NCBI GenBank assembly: GCA_026545765.1
Contig: CM048842.1
Location: 30,305,167 to 30,369,166, forward strand
Direction: 5' to 3'
DNA length: 64,000 nt
From: Plantago major
Taxonomy: Eukaryota > Streptophyta > Magnoliopsida > Lamiales > Plantaginaceae
In this document: piece after piece, positions 1 through 10,251 of the stretch
Numbering within the stretch: position 1 is the first letter of the stretch
Layout of the letters: each line of letters opens with the position of its first letter
The notes under the pieces: generated by a model
Seen by the model: the letters and a program-made list of their open reading frames with translations, nothing else
Databases searched by the model: none
What the model was told of the DNA's origin: nothing
Made by a program: the position numbers and the translations under genes

Positions 1-1141
1 TCTCAGAATAAATGAGCCCTCCTTCAGTCAAGCTGCTACTCAGATAGTAGCACCTCAGCAGATTCCTGAACAAGGAATGACAACAAGGGCCAGATCACAG
101 AGTCCTCCAAAGGGAACCGAGTCCCCAAGGAGAAGACAAGTAAAAGGGATTGAAGAGTCTTTTGAAGAAGAAGAAGAAGAAGAAGAAGAAGAAGAAGAAG
201 AAGAAGAAGAAGAAGAAGAAGAAGAAGAAGAAGAAGAAGAAGAAGAAGAAGAAGAAGAAGAAGGAAGAATCAAATCCCAAGGCAATGAAGAAGGCTGCAA
301 ATCTCCCACAAAGATTAACATTGATGATGATGATGAAGAGACTGATGAAGATGAAGCTCCTCTTCACAGGAAAAGGAAAAGGGTTGATAGCTTGTCTGAG
401 CCTATTGCTGCAAAGCAATTGGTAGCCAAAACACCCTCTGGAAATACCAAGTCTATCCAGGGTAGTTCTTCAAGCAATCCCCCAAGGGAAAATTCAAAGA
501 CAAAACGGATGAGAGCAAGGGATATCAAGTTTGGCAGGATACTTCCACAAAAGCCAGAAGATGCCCTGATTGAATATGTGAAGATTGACAACAACTCCTC
601 CTCCTACAGGTGTATTCATCAGAAAAATGGATACTGCATACTGGAACTCAAGAACTTGCTTGTAAATGAAAAATAATTTCCAGTACTCATCCATTAACAA
701 CTTATGGCATGGAGAAAAGATAAGCCAATCTTGATCAACACCAATCATGTCAAAGCTTGGTTGGATTTTGAAGTTGTCAAGAGAGTTGAAGCCATGAGGA
801 AGGACCTTAATGATGAATGTCATTATGGAAAACCTAATGATGTGCACAAAGTCTCAAACCTCATTGGAACAGTCACAAGGCCAAGACTTGCTGTGGAACC
901 CTTTGGGTCATTCTACATGACTGAAGATCAATACAAGGTTGACATCAGATATCTGAGGATCATATATGAATACTTCAAGCTATCAGATATCAGAATTGAG
1001 CATGCCTGGAAATGGGGAAGTATTTATGGGTCAAACACTGAGATGTTAGTCAGAACTTTGCTCTATGACTACTCAGATGACATCAAAAGATTTGGAGATA
1101 GAAAATTTGCAAATTTATCCATGAAGTTGTTGAAATCTTGA
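1..1141 (+). pseudogene. 3' end of copia post-pol gene (copy 1)
   Basis: This is the C-terminal part of the same post-pol gene found complete at 18131-23705 and, on the other strand, at 41452-35866. The first reading frame (77-676) has a TTRAR/PRRRQ basic stretch, a long Glu tract, an acidic DDDDEETDEDE run, a basic HRKRKR cluster and a Ser/Pro-rich linker. The second (704-1141) continues the protein after two in-frame stops at about 674-700, which copy 22534-23705 shares and element B lacks. A one-base deletion near 1018 relative to B is followed by a 59-bp deletion near 1037, and together they keep the frame open to the stop at 1139-1141. Function unknown. The upstream part lies outside the window. 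Confidence 0.75.
164..262 (+). repeat. (GAA)33 microsatellite in coding sequence
   Basis: An uninterrupted run of 33 GAA triplets encodes poly-Glu in the post-pol gene. The equivalent tract is about 19 triplets at 22695-22752 and about 14 in element B (36766-36807 on the other strand), so its length has changed several-fold between copies. The other frames give meaningless poly-Lys, poly-Ser or poly-Phe products. Confidence 0.95.
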
Positions 1142-1503
1142 AGACTTTTGAAGACTAGTTATTTAGGATGTTTACTTGGAGCTTGGTTACTCCTGTTGTC
1201 CTAATTCAACTATGTATTTTGTATCTTGCTGATTGTACTAAAATGTATTTTATTCATTGTAAAAGTTATCTGTGAACTTTCCTTGTAACATATCTGATGA
1301 ACCTACTCTCAAATATCAATCTATAAAAAGATAACTTGTCAGCAAAGATCACATCTTGTGATTTGGTTGATGTTTACTTTCTGCACTTAATTAAATGAAT
1401 TGAAAAGATCATCAGAAATGATTAAGTGTTGGATTGCTCCCTCTTCCAAGTTGTAATAGGTTTTAAAGATAGTCATCGTTAACTGATCAAAAAGGGGGAA
1501 ATT
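1142..1503 (+). other. Copia 3' untranslated region with polypurine tract
   Basis: Non-coding stretch between the post-pol stop and the 3' LTR, nearly identical to 23706-24067. It ends in an A5-G5-A3 polypurine run at 1489-1501 just before the LTR start TGTTAGG. A purine run abutting TG is the expected plus-strand primer of an LTR retrotransposon, and Sirevirus-type elements typically have an A/G-rich PPT of this kind. No other gene is visible here. Confidence 0.8.
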
Positions 1504-2003
1504 TGTTAGGAATATCTGTTTAGATTTTGATCAGCAACCTAATGTCTTATCTTAGCTCAGAAAGGTGCTTAGTACTCTTGGTTCACTTGAACACTGTAAA
1601 AGAGGAAAATCACTAAGTATGTTAGTCTAGAAAATCTTGTATAGGATGTTAGGTCTCTGAATGTAATTTTTATATCTTTGAAGAAGACCAAGAAGAAGGC
1701 ATCCGGCAGAAGAGTTAAAAACATTTGAAGATTTGAAGACTACACAAGATTTTTGAACACGAAGGAAATTGGTCTCATCAGATACCTTTGTCCAGATATC
1801 TTGAAGAAACAAGTGTTTTTCAATAAACAGGTTACGCAAAAGATATCTGAGAACACAAGGTTTCTGAAAGAGGAAAAGTGCCCACAAATACCTACACTCA
1901 GATACCTTGGACAAAACTTTGTTTCCAGGAATTAATGTTTTGATAAAGTATCTGAAGATGTGAAAGTCTCTTGAAAAGGACATCTAATGCTTCAGAAAGC
2001 GTG
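1504..2003 (+). repeat. Copia 3' LTR, 5' portion (truncated)
   Basis: Starts TGTTAGGAATATCTG directly after the PPT and matches the first about 500 bp of the complete LTRs of copia B (33861-35470 and 52489-54075, opposite strand). It stops at AGAAAGCGTG, where a G1 LTR begins. Copy 24068-24567 is broken at exactly the same base. The remainder of the LTR is not found downstream in this copy. Open frames here (for example 1753-1935) are not genes. Confidence 0.85.
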
Positions 2004-2410
2004 TGATGAGTCGGTTTTACATCGTCTCATCTTGTCTTTTTTACCGTCTTTTAGTCATCCTTGAGTATAGTTTTATTAGTTTTCCTAGAGTATTTTTACT
2101 TGTTTTGTTCTTTGTGTGTTTTGTAGGTATTTGGCTAAACTGTGCTAATTGAAGGCAAAATGGTGTATTTTATATGCGACTACAAGATATGGAGTTCTAA
2201 TGCCTCGTATGGATGCTAGAAGTGGAGCGGGAAGGCCAAAATATCAAGAAATTGGAGTCAAAAGGCGTCAAAACAGTCATTAGAACTAGCGACGCCAATA
2301 ACTCTCAGTTTTGGTTTCGGTCCAAACTGGCGACGCCAGTTTCTTCTTTTGCCGTTTTTCTGCGATTTCATTTCCTAGTTCGCCCATACTTAGTTTTTCT
2401 CCTTTATGTT
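2004..2410 (+). repeat. G1 gypsy LTR, first 407 bp, plus orientation
   Basis: Begins TGATGAGTCGGTTTTAC, the U3 terminus of the G1 LTR, inserted in the copia LTR after GCGTG. It covers only the first about 400 bp and is then interrupted at 2411 by a minus-strand G1 LTR. The equivalent in the second copy is 24568-24970, whose missing half is present at 29388-30358. In this copy the second half is absent. Confidence 0.8.
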
Positions 2411-3751
2411 TGATGTGTCAAAATCAGAGTTTTAATATTTGTTTAAGAGCCATGAGTTAATCCTCAACACTACGAAAATCTGCACTGTAGTGGAGTTAAC
2501 CCCGAGGTCGGTCTCGAAGGACTTAACTAGGCTGAGTCTTGTTTACGAATAAAAGTAACAATATGAAAAGAAGTAAAAGTTTGTTTGCCTCGGCGGCGAG
2601 ATAATAAACTAAAGTAAATAACTACTTGCAACTACTAGAAACCGATTTGAAAGTAATGAGATTAAGATATGAATGGGGGAAATTATGGAGTGGTAACGTC
2701 AAAAACGAATAGCACTAGTGGAGGCGTCAATTCCACTAGGCTACGATCAATCTAGCTAATCATACTATTACTGTTTGCAACTAACTGTTAGATTGAAGCA
2801 AGGCGGAAAACATTTGGGTGTATTGATTAAATGCTTAATCTAACAGTGATATTGACGGATTGCGCATCAAACGTAATAACATGATATGCGATTAATCTAA
2901 AAAGCACAAGTAATCGAATCCCGATGCACTTCGAATCACATAAACCCTAGCTAGCATGTATTGAATTAGTCACCACCCCATAATAGGGGTGTTCAGCTAC
3001 TCATGATAAGCGAAAGCACAATCATATTAGCAATAAACATAATTTCGAGCACAACACAAAGATTCAAAAGGATTGATACAATTTTAACCATCGTTGCCAC
3101 AAACCCTAGGAAGAAATTGAAGAACGAAATGAATCGATGCAAAAGGCTGTGTAGATAATCTCCCAATCAACTTCAATCTTCGAATTACAAGGGAAAACAG
3201 TTCAATTACCTCGAAATCGGGTAATTGCCTTGAAAACTACGTCTAGCTCTCGAGCAAGTATTGTTCTTCACAATAGAATGAATATGAAAAGATAAATCTC
3301 GATGTTTACTAATACAAGGAATAAAGAACGAAGTCTGAAATGAATTAGGAAACAAAATCGCAGAAGGAACGGAAAAGGGGAAACTCAAACTGGCATCGCC
3401 AGTTTCTTTCTGTGTGAAATAGAAAGTTCGGGCGATGCGCTTGATAATCGGCCGCCAGCTTTCTTCTGGATTGCCTATTTTGCCCTTCGATGCCTTTCGA
3501 CTCCATTCGATATTTTGGCCTTCTCGCTCCACGTCTAGCATCCATACGAGGCATTGGAATTCCATAACTTGTAGATGAATATAAAATACACCATTTTGCC
3601 TTCCATTAGCGCGGTTTAGCCAAATATCTACGAAACACAAAAAGAACAAAACAAGTAAAAATACTCTAGGAAAACTAAATAAAACTATACTCAAGGATGA
3701 CAAAACGACGGTAAAAAAGACCGAATGAGATGGTATAAAACCGACTCATCA
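2411..3751 (-). repeat. G1a 3' LTR (minus orientation)
   Basis: Complete LTR of 1341 bp running, on the minus strand, from TGATGAGTCGG (3751) to TTTGACACATCA (2411). The polypurine tract of the element lies immediately to the right, so this is the 3' LTR of a minus-strand element. Compared with its near copy at 24971-26235 it lacks about 68 bp near 2698, between short TCAA repeats. It carries the short palindromic modules (CTGGC..GCCAG type) seen in all LTRs of this family. The frame 3206-3703 is incidental. Confidence 0.85.
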
Positions 3752-3790
3752 AACACTCCAAACCGAACCCTTGCTTGTCCTCAAGCAACA
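3752..3790 (-). other. Polypurine tract of G1a
   Basis: Read on the minus strand, the sequence just before the 3' LTR is purine-rich with the core GGTTCGGTTTGG, preceded by GCTTGAGGACAAGC. The same box abuts the LTRs at 7980 and 56299. Position next to TGATGAG and purine richness identify it as the plus-strand primer site. Confidence 0.7.
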
Positions 3791-4299
3791 GACTCTCTAA
3801 AAAACCTAGAAAAACAAAAAACACATAGACACAAAATAAATTCTAGCTCCTAAGCTACCGAGTGTACGATTGCACACAATAAGCCCAAAAAATGCAGAAG
3901 CTTTGACATCACACTGACATTCACAAAATCACATGCATACGCCCAAAAAGTTAGTTTCCAAAGTAAATAGAACTTAAGTCTAAAACGGTAGTCCCTCACA
4001 AGTGGATCCTATGCAACTAATCTCTCACACTCCTGGAAGTGTCCAGTGGGGGTAATCACTCAAGAACATAAAGAGAAAAGGAAGGTGACTTGTGTCACAA
4101 AGATGCCTCAAATACCTCATGTAATGTACTCAATCGGTTAAGTCAGAAGGGACTTTTTATAGCTCTGTAACAATCAGCAGTAGACTCATAAAAAGGCAAT
4201 CGTTCTCTCTTTTTCAACATTTTTTGTTTCATTTTTTGCATATTCTTTTTTGCAGTCTTATATTTGACCCATATGCTTATATATTTTTTCTATCTCAAT

Positions 4300-4480
4300 T
4301 TTTTGGTAGTGTCCGTTTTACCGAAAGTCCGCACTTTTGTGCATGCTGGTTTAGTGTACACGCCATCAACCCTCACGGACATATGGCTTTTAAGGGCCAC
4401 GCCGGTATATAGGTAGTATCTGAAACTTGCCCAACAAGGCTAACGATGGTAACTAGTACCATAGATCCACTCCGAGACTT
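4300..4480 (-). other. Conserved non-coding block of gypsy G1/G3
   Basis: About 180 bp with no open frame that recurs at 8529-8707 and 60898-61077, the last in a family whose LTR is clearly different. Shared landmarks (plus-strand text) are AAAGTCCGCACTTTTGTGC, the words GCCATCAACCCTCACGG and ACATATGGCTTTTAAG, and a final GATCCACTCCGAG-like end. It contains short self-complementary pieces such as GCAC-TTTT-GTGC. A structural RNA role is only a guess. Confidence 0.6.
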
Positions 4481-5029
4481 ATTTTATTTTTTTTTATTTT
4501 TGAGAGAACGAAAAGCCTGAACACAGTCTTTATCAATACAAGTAGTACACATGAAAATGATGAGGCGCAAACCAGGGAGTTTGCACTTCCCGAATTAAAT
4601 CACACAGGCGCCGGTACAATATTTTTTCATCGGCTAAGGTCTACTCACAAGCTTTTTGGACTACAAAATTAGAACAAACTTTCTATTTACAACAGAAACG
4701 AACTTAGCAAACTTAAGCATGCAAACTGCTAATAGTCAAGGATCAGTCAAAGCAAAAGCATTAAACAGGTTTAGTACATGTAATAGACGCTCGACTTGGG
4801 AGACCGACGTAGACTCAACAGACAGAATAAGAAATACAAAAAGAAACACATCCGAAAACAAGCAAGCAAGAAGCCTAAAGCATATCAAAACTCGAAACAC
4901 CCCTCCCCAAACCTGAACTCGTGCTCGCCCTCGAGCAAACGAGTGAAAAGAGAAAAAGTAGAGAGTTGATAAGACAGAGGCTTCCCTGATTGATGGTTTC
5001 CAAGGTGCAGAGAGGTACCTCCCGAAAAA

Positions 5030-5880
5030 CTAGTGCGGATGAGTGGACTGGGCGTCGTCATCCATCTCCATTGCCTGGGCATTTCTCTTTCGCCTTGCTT
5101 CGCGTGATCTGATCGCATCGACGACACGCATTTGAAACAATGACTTCCCAGTTAACATCGCGTGTGGGTATTCTATTGCAAGTACTTCAATTCCAGCTCA
5201 TTGGCAGAGGGAGGTGATGAGAAAAGGGTACACTAGCTGTCCCCAGGGGCGAGCATGCAAGTGCTCGAATTGTGCGACAATTACATTACCGAGATTTATA
5301 TGCCGTCCCGCCATGATGGCACTTAGCGTTGGACCATAGACTGTCCTGAAGAATGTAACATGTCCCCCAGGCTGAAGGAATGAGAGAGCCAACTGTAGAA
5401 GATGTGGAGGTGCCTGTCTGCAATTCTGGGTGTGGCTCTCTACTGCTCGTCTGTGTTAGGAACTGCGAAGAATCTGTTGATAGCACATGGCAAGAATTCG
5501 ACGTAACTCCCACGAATGGGCACCCAAGGAGTAAGTGACATTTCCTCGATCTTCCTATCGTCATAGTTAGCATAGAACTCCAAGACAAGCTCCCGATCGT
5601 AGAATCCGGGGTTGTCTGCTAATTTGAGCCATCCTCTAGTTTCGAGCATGTTCTTCAATGGGGATATATACTCCATGTATTCCTCTGCTCATCACCCTCA
5701 GACCTCAAATCCACTCCTTTGTCCAGGATGAAACCCCTATGAGCATTCTTCTGCTTGTATGTCAAGCTTCTCACAGTAACAAGGTGAGGGCCAAATTCTG
5801 CTGAGTGTGGGTGGTCCACCCGTTCCCGTGCATTATTCCTTGGTGGTTCTCCTGTTGCTTCCTGAGAAGGCATGAGTAAC
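5030..5880 (-). pseudogene. Putative plant transposon protein (PF20167-like) remnant
   Basis: Minus-strand pieces in different frames together resemble the plant transposon protein domain common in Athila-type gypsy elements. They are an N-terminal part (5870-5655), a middle part with ETRGWLKLAD, ELVLEFYANY and a WVPIRG..V block followed by INRFF (5676-5440), and a C-terminal part with GRHINLGNVIV and YPFLITSLC (5392-5198). The order W-FY-RG-IN-LITxLC is what I know of that family. At least two frameshifts and several stops show it is dead. The domain's function is not known. In Athila-like elements such an ORF lies near the 3' end, as here. Confidence 0.55.
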
Positions 5881-6352
5881 TGAAATAGACAACAACAGAG
5901 GAGATGCAGCAAGGAGTATGAATGTTAGTAGACAATGACGAAGGTAACAAAAATCTCAAGGCTTTGTGGAAGAATGTAGGTGAACGGTGGAATTGGGGTG
6001 GGGTTATGTAGAAAGTAAGAGGGAAGTCGAATGGGAAAAGGAGAAGGTGAGACGGAAGAAACGGGAGAAACCAACTCGCGTTGCCGTTGTAAAATGGCGT
6101 CGCCATTAGTTTCAGAACTAATCAAGCGCCGATTTAGTTTTCAGAACTAATCAAGGCGTCGCCATTGGTAGATCGTCGCCAGTTTCCTTCTACGCCTCCC
6201 TTTTTTTTTTTTAATAGAAGGAAGTAAACGTGAATGCAACTAATTTAATGGAAGAAGACGTGAATGCAATGCAAGCTATCTAAAAAGCAAGTAAAACCCG
6301 GGTTGCCTCCCGAGAAATGCTTGTTTTACGTCTCTAGCTTGACTTTCGCACT

Positions 6353-6642
6353 TCAGTGGTCACAATAATGGGTACTAGACTTTCCCTTGCTCGAATTTCG
6401 CTGCCCTTGCACCTGCGAATAATCCTTGCACATAAGGTCCTCAGGCAAGTAATCCAATGCCTTCACCATGCCGACCTTACCATTCACCTCGTATGTTGTT
6501 GTGCGTCTAAATACACTAATATCCATTCTAGCGGTAAATAGAAATGGCCAGCCAAAGAGGATTGTATCTGGTCCTGTCTTCTGATCTTCCCGGATATCCT
6601 TCAGAACAACAAAATTGGTGATAATAGTTTCACCATTCAGTT
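6353..6642 (-). pseudogene. Retroviral-type protease C-terminal remnant (G1a)
   Basis: The minus-strand frame contains TILFGWPFLFTARM, matching the ILGRPFLxT motif near the C-terminus of gypsy aspartic proteases, with the usual Arg changed to Trp. It continues with the EVNGK block seen after the protease in G1b and G3. The first 13 or so residues of the open frame come from the adjoining LTR (6643-6679) and are not part of the gene. The catalytic DTG half is missing, lost at the junction with LTR 6643-7979. Confidence 0.65.
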
Positions 6643-7979
6643 TAGTGGAGTTAACCCCGAGGTCGGTCTCGAAGAACATAACTAGGCTGAGTCTTGTTTA
6701 CGAATAAAAGTAACAATATGAAAAGCAGTAAAAGTTTGTTTGCCTCGGCGGCGAGATAATAAACTAAAGTAAATAACTACTTGCAACTACTAGAAACCGA
6801 TTTGAAAGTAATGAGATTAAGATATGAATGGTGAAAAGTATTGAGTGGTAACGTCAACAAGCTAGCTAGCAGGACAAATGTGATTCACGGAATTGATTAC
6901 GCACGTTGTCACAGACTTGAGTTCAAAAACGAATAGCACTAGTGGAGGCGTCAATTCCACTAGGCTACGATCAATCTAGCTAATCCTACTATTACTGTTT
7001 GCAACTAACTGTTAGATTGAAGCAAGACGGAAAACATTTGGGTGTATTGATTAAATGCTAATCTAACAATGATATTGACTGATTGAGCATACAACGTAAT
7101 AGCAAGATATGCGATTAATCTAAAAGCATAAGTAATCGAATCCCGATGCACTTCGAATCACATAAACCCTAGCTAGCATGCATTGAATCAGTCACCATCC
7201 CATAATAGGGGTGTTTAGCTACTCATTATAAGCGAAAGCACAATCATATTAGCAATAAACATAATCTCAAGCACAACACAAAGATTCGAAAGGATTGATA
7301 CAATTTTACACTTCGTTGTCACAAACCCTAGGTAGAAATTGAAGAACGAAACTAATCGATGTAAAAGGTTGTGTAGATAATCTCCCAATAAACTTCAATC
7401 TTCGAATTACAAGGAAAAACGGTTCAATTACCTCGAAATCGGGTAATTTCCTTGAAAACTAGGTCTAGCTCTCAAGCAAGGTACTATTCTTCACAATAGA
7501 ATGAATATGAAAAGATAAATCTCGATGTTTACTAATACAAGGAATAAAGAACGAAGTCTGAAACAAATTAGGAAACAAAATCGTAGAAGGAACGGAAAAG
7601 GGAAAACTGGCGTCGCCAGTTTCTTTCTGTGTGAAACAGAAAGTTGCTGGCGTACGCCAGTTTGATAACTGGCATCGCCACTTTCTCCTGGATTGCCTAT
7701 TTTGCCCTTCGACGCCTTTCTGACTCCAATTCTCGATATTTTGGCCTTCCCGCTCCACGTATAGCATCCATACGAGGCATTGGAATTCCATAACTTGTAG
7801 ATGCATATAAAATACACCATTTTGCCTTCCATTTTTGCGCGGTTTAGCCAAATACCTACAAAACACACAAAGAACAAAACAAGTAAAAATACTCTAGGAA
7901 AACTAATAAAAACTATATTTAAGGACGACAATAAGACGGTAAAAAAGACCAAATGTGACGGTGTAAAACTAACTCATCA
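6643..7979 (-). repeat. G1b LTR (minus orientation, U5 end missing)
   Basis: On the minus strand it starts TGATGAGTTAG at 7979 and matches the G1 LTR for about 1.3 kb, then stops about 75 bp short of the normal U5 end, where it joins the protease remnant at about 6643. A PPT-like box abuts its right side, so it acts as the 3' LTR of the element to the right. It keeps the 68-bp segment missing from 2411-3751. Palindromes CTGGCGTCGCCAG and CTGGCGTACGCCAG are at 7607-7619 and 7647-7660. Confidence 0.85.
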
Positions 7980-8528
7980 AACTCCCCAAACCGAACCTTG
8001 CTTTTCCTCAAGCAACAGACTCTCTTAAAAACCTAGAAAAATAAAAACACATAGACACATAAGTAAAGTCTAACTCCCAGACTATCGAGTCTACGATTGC
8101 AAGTAATAAGCCAGAAAAATGCAAGAGGTTTGAAATCAAACTGACGTTTGCAAAAAAAACAAGCACAAATCCAAGAAGTTCATTTCCCGAGTAAATAGAA
8201 CTTCAGTCTAACCCGGTAATCCCTCACAAGTGGATCCTATGCAACTATCTCTCACACTTCTTGAAGTGTCCAGTAGGGGTAATCACTCAAGAAATACAAA
8301 ACGAGAAAGGAAGATGACTCACGTCACAAAGTTGCCTCAAATACCTCATGCAATGTACTCAATCTGTTAAGTCAGAAGAGACTTTTATCAAAACTCTACA
8401 ATCAAGTTGTACACTTGTAAAATAGCAATCATTCTCTCTTTTTTCATTTTTTTTTATTTTTATACTTGTTTGCATACTCCTTTTTTACAGTCTTATAATG
8501 ACCCATATGCTTATTTTGTCTCTCTATT

Positions 8529-8707
8529 TTGGTAGTGTCTGTTTTACCAAAAGTCTGCACTTTTGTGCGTGCTGGTTTGGTATACACGCCATCAACCCTC
8601 ACGGTCATATAGCTTTTAAGGGCCATGTCGGTATATATGTAGTTTTTGAAACTTGCCCAACACGACTAACGATGGCAGCAAGTACCACAGATCAACTCCG
8701 AGACTTA
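8529..8707 (-). other. Conserved non-coding block (G1b copy)
   Basis: Second copy of the block at 4300-4480, with the same landmarks (AAAGTCTGCACTTTTGTGC, CATCAACCCTCACGG, CTTTTAAGGGCCATG). It lies the same distance inside the PPT as in G1a. The small plus-strand open frame 8498-8713 across it is not supported by the other copies. Confidence 0.6.
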
Positions 8708-9454
8708 TTGTAATATTTTTTTTTAGAGAACAAACGCCAAATCACAATCGTTTATACATATATGGTGCACATAAATCTTCTCCCCAAACCTGTTCTTGGA
8801 ACGGGTTTGTGTTGAGCAAATAAGGAATGAAAAACATGGCGTTCGTCATACTTAACTTACACAGAGTACACATGAGCATGATGAGGCGCAAACAAGGGAG
8901 TTTGCACTTCCCGAAAAATCACACAAGCACAAATTTACCATTATAATATTTTTTCATTGGCTAAGGTTTGCTCACAGGCTTTTGGACTACAGAACTAGAA
9001 CACACTTTCTATTTACAAGAGAAATGAACTTAACAAATTTATAACATGCCAACTGCTAATAATAAGAGATCAATCAAAACTCAAGCATTAAATAGGTTTA
9101 GTACATGCAACAGACGCTCGACTTGGGACACAGACTTAGACACAACAACTCATGAAAGACAGGAAAAGAACACAAACAACTCAATCAATGCAGAAGTCCT
9201 AAAGAAACCAATAACCCCCCTCCCCAAACCAGAACTCTTGCTTGCCCTCAAGAGAACGGGCGTAGAGAAAGAAGAAATTGGTGAAAAGAGGACTTCCCTA
9301 ATCGATGAAGCTTATATCGGAATGCGAGGTACATGGAGAGGGTCTCCAGGTTTCTTCCTTCTTCTTGTACCTGATTCCTGCACACTAGTACACACATAAA
9401 GAGGCCCTACTACACTGATTTGATTTGGAATTAGTAGTAGGAGAGTGGATATGG

Positions 9455-10246
9455 GAGTGCAATGTATGCTGCTTCCCATTTACCTCAAACGTGCATACAC
9501 GATCGTATGTCGTGATCGTCATCTTCAACGAGAAAAAGAATGGCCTTCCAAGTAATATGAGCTCTGGCCATTCCTCTGCGCAGCCCTCAAAGAATGCGTA
9601 ATCACAAAATTGGTGAGCACCTGTCCGCCTTTCAAACGTATGGCGACATTCTCAGCCAGACCCACTGGTTACGCCAACTACTATCTGCAAGATGAACCAT
9701 TGACTTCATGACTTTCAGTCCACTCAGTCCGAGCTCTTGACACAGATTATATGGCATAACATTGATGCGAGCTCCTATGTCTAATATGTCAATTGTCTCT
9801 TCTAAGTTGCCAATCCCAATCATCAAATCAAAGCTCCCGACACATTTAGACTTGGGAGTCTCGATCTGGTTCACTACCACTCGTGGTGTATCAATCGTGC
9901 TCTTAGTTACCTCTATCACTTGTCGAGGTGGAGAATGGTGTTGCCCGCTTCCGTGGGGCTTTGGTACCTCGACTACCGTACCCTCTTTCGACACGGTCAC
10001 CTCGACTGGCACATCAGTAATGACTATTATGGCAATTGCTGCCTCAACAGTCTCATGGCTCTACTCTGACTCATCCTTTATCATTCTCTCGACTAGCCTC
10101 TCCACTGTCTCTTCCAACCTTTGAACTGCGACTTCTAATGCATCCAGCCTCTCAGCGGTAGCTGCATGTATCATCGCCGAGTGTTGTATGGCAGCATGAC
10201 AACTTTTCACGAACCCACTTAGCTCCTTCAAAAAACCTTCTGGAAG
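9455..10246 (-). pseudogene. Gag C-terminus and aspartic protease, G1b
   Basis: On the minus strand the part nearest the solo LTR encodes a heptad-like helix (ERLDALEVAVQRLEETVERL) typical of the gag C-terminal region, followed by a stop at about 10064. The protease (10012-9632 and degenerate to about 9455) has a DLMIGIGN strand, then DIGARINVMPYNLCQELGL around the active site. The catalytic triad reads D-I-G instead of D-T-G, so it is probably inactive. The C-terminal GRPFF and EVNGK motifs are recognisable further on but frameshifted. The family cleaves Gag-Pol polyproteins in virus-like particles. The homologue in G3 (62612-61830) is intact in frame. Confidence 0.75.
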
Positions 10247-10251
10247 TTGTG

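Larger units (their letters stand above)
3752..6642 (-). mobile_element. G1a gypsy internal region (fragment)
   Basis: Internal DNA of a minus-strand Athila/Tat-like gypsy element lying upstream of its 3' LTR. The minus-strand polypurine box (GGTTCGGTTTGG) abuts the LTR at 3752-3790. Then come a long non-coding stretch containing the conserved block 4300-4480, a second PPT-like box at about 4894-4935, a degenerate plant-transposon-protein gene (about 5030-5880), a CGTCGCC-rich repeat area at 6060-6215 and a protease remnant ending at 6642. No reverse transcriptase, RNase H or integrase motif is visible. The right edge at about 6643 joins directly into the middle of another G1 LTR, so the 5' part is lost. 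Confidence 0.7.

Noticed and set aside
55..425. Poly-Ser, poly-Phe and poly-Lys open frames over the GAA tract
   Set aside because: They are other frames of the poly-Glu coding repeat. Only the Glu frame matches the flanking conserved protein.
4656..4916. Plus-strand 86-residue open frame in G1a
   Set aside because: It runs antisense through the gypsy 3' non-coding region, and the equivalent frame in G1b (9046-9399) encodes a different, unrelated end. There is no independent support.
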